NCBI RefSeq assembly: GCF_000247815.1
Contig: NC_021700.1
Span: 21,158,746 to 21,222,745 of the forward strand
Origin: Ficedula albicollis
Taxonomy: Eukaryota; Chordata; Aves; Passeriformes; Muscicapidae
Direction of reading: 5' to 3'
Length of the DNA stretch: 64,000 nucleotides
Part shown: in pieces, positions 55,164-64,000 of the stretch
Position numbering within the stretch: the stretch's first letter is position 1
How the letters are laid out: each line of letters opens with the position of its first letter
Made by a program: the position numbers and the translations under genes
Notes under the pieces: model-generated
Told to the model about the DNA's origin: nothing
What the model saw: only the letters and a program-made list of their open reading frames with translations
Database searches by the model: none

Positions 55164-55525
55164 ATGAATTTGACATGACCCATAACACAGCTCTAAAAAG
55201 ACTGTAAAAACAAGGGGAGTTCCACAATTTGCAGATTTCCCCAGGCAGATGCAAATTGTGAAAGTAAAGACAAACTGTATAGCCAAAACAAAAAGGAACT
55301 TCTCTCTCTAAAGTGAACTGAAATAATTATTTAAGTAAAAGACTATGAATTTGACATGACCCATAGCACAGCTCTAAAAAGACTGTAAAAACAAGGGGAG
55401 TTCCACAATTTGCAGATTTCCCCAGGCAGATGCAAATTGTGAAAGTAAAGACAAACTGTATAGCCAAAACAAAAAGGAACTTCTCTCTCTAAAGTGAACT
55501 GAAATAATTATTTAAGTAAAAGACT
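55164..55525. repeat. 181-bp tandem duplication, two copies
   Basis: The unit ATGAATTTGACATGACCCAT... runs 55164-55344 and 55345-55525. I see one clear difference (ATAACACAG versus ATAGCACAG). It is not CR1 and not simple sequence. Confidence 0.95.
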
Positions 55526-56289
55526 GACTGAAATGTGAATGTATGCTGTTGTTAAAAAATGTAAAAGGTGGGGGGGAGGAGGGAGTGATCTGGAAATCTT
55601 ATTCCAAATTTTTTTTTCTGTGTTATTTATAAATTTCTTCTTTATACCCTTTTAAGTTTTAGGCCTGCCTTGTTTTTGCTCCTAAATCCTATCTCAAAAA
55701 AAAAAATTAAGTATAAAATTGGCAAATCTAAATCAAACCAAGACACCAACTCTCTCAGGACTCTGAGGAGCAGCCATCAAGTCCTATAGATTTATGTATG
55801 TTCAGTTTCTTCAGCTGGTCATGAACTTGTATTTCACTTAGAGTGGGAAGCCCTTTGCTACCCCAGTCCTTGTTTTGCAGTCCATGACAGACACGGAAAT
55901 ATTTTCAACAGAGCTACCACAAGAAGCTGGTAGAATGAGTTCTGAAATGTAAGGCAAGATCTTGTTTAGCAGACCACTATCCATTTGGTAATTTTAACTA
56001 AATTACTGTTATTCCAGATCTTTCAGCTATAAAGGCACATAGCAGTAAAGAAATTTGTTTGATTTTAGTAAGTTTACCCATTTGTAAGTGAAATTTTTCA
56101 TATCAATTGAACAAAAGACATTACAACAAATGCATAGCAGCTAAGAGAATGGAAGTTTGCTCTTTTGGAAGAAGAAAATGGCCTGTCTCAGCCTAGGGCA
56201 ATGAAAAGGAAAGGAGACAGACTGCTGTTAATGAGTGGGGAGGTCTTAACTATGTAGGCTAGGCCAACGGCAAGTACAAATATAGGCTG

Positions 56290-56735
56290 GGTGAAGAATG
56301 AACTGAGTAGCCCTGAGAAGGACTTGGGGGTGCAGGTGGGTGAGAGGCTGGACATGAGCCAGCCATGGGCACTGCCAGCCCAGAGAGCCAAACGTGTGCT
56401 GGGTGCATCCAGAGCAGAGTGGGCAGCAGGGCCAGGGAGGGGATTCTGCCCCTCTGCTCCGCTCTGCTGAGACCCCACCTGCAGTGCTGCACCAGCTCTG
56501 GGGTCCCAGCACAGGAACAACATGGACCTGCTGGAGGGAGGCCAGAGGAGGCCACCAAGGTGATCAGAGGGATGGAGCACCTCTCCTGGAGGACAGGCTG
56601 AGTGAGTGGGATTGTTCAGCCTGGAGAACAAAAGACTTTGGGAATACTTTACTGCAGTCCTCCAGTACCTAATGGGGGCTTACAAGAAAGCTGGAGAGAG
56701 AATTTTTACAAGAACTTGTTTTGATAGGAGAAGAG
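56290..56735 (+). mobile_element. CR1 LINE fragment, plus orientation
   Basis: Recognised from GAGAAGGACTTGGGGGTGCAGGTGG, GACATGAGCCAGCCATG, CACCTGCAGTGCTGC and GGAGCACCTCTCCTGGAGG, in the order usual for the CR1 ORF2 end and tail. It is truncated at both ends; the CR1 3' terminus is missing after about 56735. Short ORFs here are remnants. Confidence 0.93.
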
Positions 56736-59102
56736 GTAATGTATGAAATTGCATCAAATGTATGAGACAGTCATGACCTTTTCTCTATTTTGTTTTTATA
56801 ATCCTCTTTATTCAAAATACTACACCAAACTACCATTGACGTGTATATGTAATATCTTTGATATTGTGTTACCAAACACAAAATCTTTCTTTATTATACT
56901 CTTCTCTTTTATTTTTATCCTGATTTTAATCTAGCATCTTACACAGTAGTTTACCTAGCAGTATTTGACAGAATACAGCAATTCCAGAATCAAAGTATTT
57001 TATCGTAATCTAAAGAAGAAACTACACAGAATAAAACAGTAAAGCCAAAAGATAACTCGGGGAAACAGTTCCACTTACACGGATTATCCACGTGTCTTGT
57101 CTCTGAGAACATGCACTGATATATTCCATCGTATGCTTGTTATTTACAAAAATCAAATATATTTACCAGTGTGCGTAAAAGGCAAAATTCATGCACTCAT
57201 ATGAAGGAGGTTCACACACTGAGGACTGTACATTGTCTTTCTTAGTATAAAAAAGTTTTTCCTCTGAGCCTCTGAACAGACTACACAGACTGCATATTTC
57301 TAACTATGTGGAATCAAGGGACACCAATATTTCCAAAGCTGAAGACAGTGATCTAACAACAGAAAGGTTGAAATTCCTTAATGAAATACCCTATGGAAAT
57401 GAAAAGAATTTTAAATGAGAAAAATTTGTCCCAGTTTAACATCACTGCCAGGTGAACTTCTCACTGCCAAATCTTCCACAAAACTACAGAGTAGCACAGG
57501 CACTAAACTCTTAGCCAAAGGACCTTGATGAACCCTTCAGTTTAGCGAATTTTTATTATGGACCTATTGTCTCTACACCTTAAAAAAATTTCCAGAATAC
57601 ACATTTATTTTACACTGCTATGGGTATATGATTCCAAATAACTGTTTAACAATAGAGCAATTCTATTTCTACAGATGAGGTGATTTTAGAAACAGGACAC
57701 TAAAACACATCTGTATCACCAGTCCCAGAAAACATTGCTCCAGACTACCTCACAGAAAATACTTTTATACAGCTGCACCAGACACTTGGGGAACAAGTGA
57801 TTTAAGATTTGTATGCAGGAAGACTCTCTTTAACACACAATGAGGGAGCAAAGGATACATCTGAATCTCAAGGATGGGGGAAGAGCTTATGGTATACAAT
57901 ATTTGCAAGATACAAGTAGGTCAGTAACAATGACCTCTAACAAAAGAAGGCACAGTGAAATAACAACACTGAAATAGCAGAAATAATTTTGCAGGCTTAA
58001 ATCAAATATCATTAACATTTTTATTCTCTTTCCTCATTCTACAGAAGTCATATAACTTGAACTCTAGTCGCAACACCAGCATGGCAAAGGAAAAAAAACA
58101 TGAAGTTGGGAGGAATGCTTTTAAAAATAACACTATGACATTGTAAAAGAAGTCCTAAGTATTACATTTTGTTTAAAGAGTGACACTTTGGTCATACAGG
58201 CTGAGGAATCTGCATGTTTTTGTTAGCTTTAAAGTGTGGAAGGAAAAAGTGGTTTTGGTGTCGTTCCCCATACACATGGACACATACAAAATGTTCTTTC
58301 GTTCCTCCCCCTCCCTTCCTTACACTAAATCTAGTTGTTATCACCTATAAGCAAGAAGAAAGTACTCTGCCCTCTAAATGGCCTAAATCCTTCAATATGA
58401 TATATCATGTAGAGTTAGTTTTTAGATATATATAGTTGTTCAGAGCCAAGTTATTATTTAAGGCACTTGGCACAAGTATTAGAGTTTGACTTATAGATCA
58501 AAACACAGGACTGCAGCCATAGTAAATACTCTTCCTGATAACTCACTAAATAGAAACACTTAAAGAGAAGTTAAATTTATAGAGGTCACAAAGGATGATA
58601 GAATTATGTTTTATAATTATATAATTATATATTATTCTGATGGCAGAAAGGCCTTTTGGATGAGGCTGAGGAAGATTAAAATCTTATTTTACAGCCAAAG
58701 CAGCCACACTGCATCTGTGTGTCTCTAACAGCTGAATGTTTTAATATATTTTTGATTCTTCTAATGGTCAAAACAATTGCAATTTATCCAATTACACATT
58801 AACATATGTATCAAATTTACTGCAATAAAACTGCTGCATGTAACAAATAATGATTTTTCTCCAACTAGAATGCACTGTGCTACCATAAAAAAAAAAATCA
58901 TACTGTCATATAAATATTATAAAAGGAATTTTTAATCTTCAGGGAAGAAAATACATACTGAAAATAAATACCTCTCCTCTCTCTAAAAGAGTTCACCACT
59001 GCATTCTTCCACACTAAAAACCTTTATATATTCAGTGTTTGCCTGAAGAAATTTCAAGTAATAGCTTCTATAAGCGATTAAGAAAAGTGTATTTCAGTTT
59101 GA

Positions 59103-59234
59103 AGGGGAGTACAGTGATAATCTAGTTCAAAACAGAGAAAAAAATAGAGAATAATAGAAAATAAATAGAGGGGAGTACAGTGATAATCTAGTTCAAAACA
59201 CAGAAAAAATAGAGAATAATAGAAAATAAATATG
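59103..59234. repeat. 66-bp tandem duplication, two copies
   Basis: The unit AGGGGAGTACAGTGATAATC occurs at 59103 and 59169, with minor differences (CAGAG versus CACAG, and one A fewer in the A-run of the second copy). Confidence 0.9.
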
Positions 59235-60274
59235 TTAGGTACAGAAAGAATTCTAGTTAAAATTAAAGAATACTTTCACCACATATGATGAAAGTAAATG
59301 AGAAGAGAGAGAGGCAAAGGTGACAAAAAAGTTCTTTGGTTTTTACATGGTTAAGACTGGTCTTTGCAGATTACTTACCTTGTATACAAAAGTAAGCACA
59401 GCATATTTGAGGAATTACTCTGAAGATACAAATCAGGTACATAAAATCAAAATTATTTTTAATGGTTTAAGGCTCGGGTCCACAAACCAGAGAGAAACAA
59501 TTCTCACACAAAACCAGAATGAGAAAGTTACTAATGTAATACATGCTGAAAAATTAGTGATTGTTGGATTAATTTGCAAATCAAATAACAAGAAACACCT
59601 TTATGGCAGTTTGAGTTTTGACAAGGGTTGCCTGCACTAAGTCTAATATTTTCTATTGTTAATTACCATATTGCTAGAATTTACCATCCAAATTATGTAT
59701 GAAAATAAGTATTAAAATGAAGCATACCCCACTTGTTTTATATTTGTTCCACTTATATAAGATCTCAAGTTTATACTTAATATGCAAAATCTAAAAAGCT
59801 CCTTAAGCATAGAAGAACTTTTCATATAAAGCAGTGTTTTCCTATTTGTGATAGTTGTGATTGTGACCAGTGTTCCAAGTCTAGTTCAGCAGCCTTTATA
59901 ACTTAAATCCACTTCTCTCTTGATATAAAATAATCACAAAATGCAACAGAGCAAAAGTACATGAACACTCAGCATCTAATATATATGTGTCTATAGATAC
60001 AAAGTATCTATACACAATTCCATGCCAAACCATCAAATATTGGAACACCCATCACTATTGAGAAACTAACACTTTGACTCAAGAAACCATTCTAAATTGC
60101 TTGACTATAACTGTTGCCTCTTAATAAAGCCATTACTCAAAAGAAGATATATGCGCATACATTTTTAAAAAATAAATTCAAATTATTGATTAAATGTATT
60201 AGCTTGAGGTATCACTACTACATGTGTCAATGGTGGTAAGCCTTGGCAATGCACATACTGCTTTGAGCTGTCTC

Positions 60275-60482
60275 CAGTGTTCACGGAACCTCAGACCTTA
60301 CACCTAGCTCCAACACCCCCACCATCGTCACGGATACCTTCCACTGGACCAGGTGCTCAAAGCTCCATCCAAACTTGCCCTGAACACTTTCAGGCATGAG
60401 GCATTCACAACTTTGCTGAGGAACGTGTAGCAGTGCCTCACCACTCGCACAGTGAAGAATTTCTTTCTAATAACTAATCTAA
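60275..60482 (-). mobile_element. CR1 LINE 3' fragment, antisense
   Basis: Diverged CR1 tail: CTTCCACTGGACCAGGTGCTCAAAGC, CATCCAAACTTGCCCTGAACAC, GTGCCTCACCACTCGCACAG, TTTCTTTCTAATAACTAATCT. It abuts the next CR1 copy directly. Confidence 0.85.
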
Positions 60483-60483
60483 A

Positions 60484-61107
60484 TCACAGAAGCATAAAAC
60501 AGAATGAGATGAATGGGACCCGTAAGGATCATTGAGACCAACTCCAGGCTCTGCACAGGACTCCCCAGTAATCACACCATGTGCCCAAGAGCACTTCCTG
60601 AACTTTGGCAGAATTGATGCTGTGACCACTTCTCTGGGGAGCCTATTCCAGTGTCCAACCACCCTCTGGGTGAAAAAACTTTTTCTAAGACCTAATCTAA
60701 ACCTTCTCTTTAATGCCATTTTTCAGGTCCTGTCACTAGTCATTAGAGAGAAGAAATCAGTATCAGCCCCTCTGTTTCCCTGTGTGTGCCATGATGAGTA
60801 TCCTCTCAGTCTTCCACAGACCAATTGACCTCAGCCACCCCTCATATGGCTTTTCCTCTGTATCCTTCACCATTTTCATAGCACTCCTTTAGATCTTCTC
60901 TAATAATTTAATATCTTTCTTATACTGTAACATCCAAAAGTATACTGTAACGTCCAAAAGTGCCCCCAGCACTTGAGGTGAGGCTGCCCCAGTGCAGAGC
61001 AGAGCTGGACAGTCGCCTCCTTTGCCTGGCTGTGATGCTGTGCCTGGTGCCCCCAGGACACGGGTGGCCCTCTTGGCTGCCAGGTCACTCATTCCTACCT
61101 TCTTTCA
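60484..61107 (-). mobile_element. CR1 LINE fragment, antisense, second copy
   Basis: A new 3' end begins at about 60484 and continues with GACCACTTCTCTGGGGAGCC, GTCCAACCACCCTCTGGGTG and TTTTTCTAAGACCTAATCTAAA, then CCAGTGCAGAGCAGAGCTGG. It is broken at about 61110 by the start of the third antisense CR1, a nested or stacked insertion. Confidence 0.85.
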
Positions 61108-61111
61108 ATTT

Positions 61112-64000
61112 AGAGAATCACAGGATTATCAAGCCCAAAAGAAATCTTCAAGATAAGCCATTCAACCACCAACTCAGCATGACCATTGTCATCTCTAAAC
61201 CATATCCCTAAGCGTTACATTGAGAACACTTCCAAAAATGGTGACTCTACTACCTCCCTAGGCAACTTATTCTAATGCTTATTCCACACCTGAAGTGAAA
61301 AAATATTGTCTAATAAAAAATAATATCTAATCTGAACCTCCTCTGGCACTTGAGAAGACCATTTCCTCTTGTCCTTTTATTTGAGATTGCTAGAAGAGAT
61401 TAGCCTCACCCCATTACAACCTCCTTTCATGTAGTTGTAGAGAGCCATGAGGACTTCCCTAAGCCTCCACTTCTCCAAACTAAACAGCTCCAGACCCCTC
61501 AGCCTAATGGTGCTCCAGCCTTCTGATTTCCTTTGTGGCCCTCCTCTGGACCTAATTTGAATGGTCCACATCCTTCTTATGTTGGGTGCCCTAGAGGTGG
61601 ATGCAGGGCTGCAAATGGGAGCAGAGGGGGAGAACCATCTCCTTGCCTTGTTTGCCACATTCCTTTGGAAGCAGTGCAGGAAAAAAATTAACTTTTGGGG
61701 CTTCAAATGCACATTGACAGGTTATGTCCAGCTTCTAATGTCCTGGTCCCCCAGGACCCCTTTTGCAGGGCTGCTCTCAATCCATTCTCTCCCCAGCCTG
61801 TATCCATGTTTGGGACTGCCCTGACCCAGCTGTAGGACCTTGCACTTTGCCATGTTTGGGACTGCCCTGACCCAGCTGTAGGATCTTGCCCTTTGCTGGG
61901 ACTGCCCTGACCCAGCTGTAGGATCTTGCCCTTTGCTTTGTTAACCTCATGAGGTTTGCACTGGCCCAGCTCTCAAGGCTGTCCAGGTCCCTCTGGATGC
62001 CATCCCTTCCCTCCAGCGTGTCGACTGCCCCACACAGCCTGGTGCTGCCTGTGAACTTGCTGAGGGTGCCCTTGATCCCACTGTCCACACTGCCAACAGA
62101 GAAGTTAAAATGTGCCAGTCCCAGTATTGATCCCTGAGGAATGCCACTTGTCACTGAACTCTATGTGTTCATAGAGCTGTTGACTGGTCATCTCTTTGAG
62201 TGCAAGCATCCAGACAATTCTTTATCAGCTGGGTAGTTCAACCATCAAATCCTTGTCTCCCCAGTCTAGCGATGAGGATGCCATGTGGGGCAGTATTAAA
62301 TGCTTTACAGAAGTCCAGGTAGATGACATCACTCACTCTTCCCTTATCCATCAAAACTATAACTCAGTCAACTGTAACAGGAGGCCACCAAATTAGTCTG
62401 GCACAATTTGCCCTTGGTAAAGTCATGTTGGGTGTCACCAATGACCTCCTTATTTTCCATGTGCACCAGCATAGTTTCCAGGAGCATTTGATTGATTCTC
62501 TTGCTGAGCACAGAGGCAAGACTGACTAGCCTGTAGTTCTCCAGATATTTTTTTTTCTTTTTTAAAAATGGGAGTTATGCTTCCCCTTTTTAGTCTCTGG
62601 TAACTACACTTGACTGTCACAGTTTCAAAAATATGATGAACACTGGCTTAGCCATTTTCTCCACCAGTTCCCTCAGGACAGCTGCATAGATGCCAGCAGG
62701 TCCCAAGGACTCATGCACCTTCTGGTTCCTTAGATTGTCTCAAGCCTGATCTTCAGCTACAGCCAGTGATTCTACATTCTCCCAGTTCCTGCCTTTGCCT
62801 TCTGCAATTCAGCCAGTGTGGCTGGACGATTTGCCAATGAAGACTGAGAAAAAAGTAATTTAGTACTTCAGCCTTCTCCATGTCCCAGGTAACTATGTCT
62901 CTTGCTTCCTTCTGGAGTGGACCCACATTTTCTGTAATCTACCTTTTATCACTGACATACTGAGAGAAGTTTCTCTTGTTGCCCTTGACAGTCCTCAGCA
63001 AGCTTAATTCTATCAGAGCTTTAGCTTTCTGAATCTGATCCCTGCCCGATCACACAATCTCTGTATTCCTCCCGAGCTACTTTTCCCTGCTTCCACCTTC
63101 AGCAGCCTTATGTTTTTGTGCCTGAATTTGTCCAGAAACTCCTTGTCCATCTTTGAAGGCTTCCTGGCACTTCTGCCTGACTTCTTCTTTGTTACCACGC
63201 TTTGCTACTGACCTAGAGGAGATGACCCTTGAATATTAATCAGATTTCTTGGGCCCCTCTTCCCTGTGCATGTCTTTATCTCACAGTATCTCACAGTATT
63301 CTACCGCTGTGTTGTCCCTTCAACAGCTCTGAGTGGCTGAAGTCTCCATGAAGACCAGTGCTTGGGAACATAAGGCTGCCCTTATCTATCTACAGAGGGA
63401 CTCATCCACTTGGTCTTCCTGTTCAGACCCCCATTATAAATGTCACCTGTTCTCCTTTTAATCCTAATCTGTAAAATCACAGTTGGCTCTCCGCCGATCA
63501 TTGGGCAGAGCTCTGTGCACTCCAGCTGGTCACTGATATGAAGGCAACACCTTCTGCTTGTCTCCTCTGTCTTTTTTAAACAGCCTATCATTCCATTCCA
63601 ACACTCAGTCATAGCAGTCATCCCACAACATCTCTGCAACACTGATAAGACCATAGCCCTGTAGGCATGCACAGGTTTCCATTTTGTTTACTCTTCACGC
63701 TATATCCATTAGTAGAGAGGTACTCAAAATGAGTCCTTGATGAAGGATGGAGCCAATTTATTGGCTTGAGCAGCTGGAATTCCTTAGTGCTGTTCTCTGC
63801 TGACCTCTGGTCTCTCTCCAAGATCTGGGCATCTCTTGCTGGTCCTGGGATCAAACTGGTAGGAGTGGAATGAATTTAGATTTCTTTCCTCCAGCAATTT
63901 TCACCTAAAGCCCTCTTCACCAGCTTGGCAAGCCTATGACTGAAGATGCTCTCTGACAGATTCATCCCATCAGCCTACAGGAGACCAGGTGTCATGGTCT
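61112..64000 (-). mobile_element. Long antisense CR1 LINE with decayed ORF2, running past the window end
   Basis: At least 2.9 kb. The 3' end starts at about 61112 (AGAGAATCACAGGATTATCA). On the minus strand, 61777-62154 reads GIPQGSILGLAHFNFSVGSV, LSKFTGSTRLCGAVDTLEG, IQRDLDSLESWASANLMRL, which aligns in order with the CR1 reverse transcriptase (typical GVPQGSVLGPVLFN and KFADDTKLGG). The catalytic Asp pair is lost (FTGS). Further right, nucleotide blocks (62820-63700) resemble the CR1 endonuclease region as it appears antisense in bird sequence. Stops and frameshifts break the ORF, so it is dead. Short ORFs at 63013-63198, 63382-63672 and 63618-63854 (minus) are pieces of the same decayed ORF2. 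Confidence 0.9.
61804..61938. repeat. Three tandem units (about 46 and 40 bp) inside the long CR1
   Basis: The unit with TGGGACTGCCCTGACCCAGC recurs at about 61810, 61856 and 61896. It repeats the LHLG-like end of the reverse transcriptase region and shifts the frame. Confidence 0.9.

Noticed and set aside
57180..57306. Minus-strand stretch reading LEICSLCSLFRGSEEK to CEPPSYECMNFAF with AG and GT at its edges
   Set aside because: Looks exon-like but is only about 45 codons, I recognise no family, and an open run of this size is expected by chance; it does not fit the missing ADAMTS6 exon.

Overview
The window looks like avian (bird) nuclear DNA. It is AT-rich, has very long introns, carries several CR1 LINE copies in both orientations, and holds a GC-richer LTR-like element of a type I associate with bird genomes. 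No bacterial, archaeal, phage or organelle gene was seen.

The only gene I can support is a minus-strand vertebrate gene of the ADAMTS family, most likely ADAMTS6, a secreted zinc metalloprotease. Four consecutive internal exons are visible, read from high to low coordinates: 33364-33407, 29850-29955, 18131-18277 and 8985-9126. Each has AG/GT splice borders and the phases join without a frame break. Together they encode about 146 residues of the C-terminal half of the catalytic domain and the start of the disintegrin-like domain. The zinc site HEIGHNFGMNHD is split across the 29850-29955 and 18131-18277 exons. I found neither the preceding exon (above 33407) nor the following exon (below 8985), so both flanks appear to be partial introns.

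Layout: 1-8984 is the downstream intron, nearly repeat-free, with one (TATAG)n array and one unexplained 132-codon ORF. 9127-18130 and 18278-29849 are the next two introns; the second holds an LTR-like element (about 25190-26230), a CR1 fragment, a 231-base poly-C run and a long (ATT)n array. 29956-33363 is a shorter intron. 33408-64000 is the upstream intron. Its right half is dense in CR1, including a long antisense CR1 with endonuclease and reverse transcriptase remnants that runs off the window end.

The most striking structure is not a gene system. There are three cytosine homopolymers (231, 736 and 60 bases), each beside or between perfect or near-perfect local sequence duplications; an N lies next to one of them. 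This looks like an assembly or long-read artefact class, although a biological explanation (expanded C tracts with local duplication) is not excluded. One duplicated block copies a real ADAMTS6 splice acceptor. I see no convincing evidence of an undescribed biological system here.
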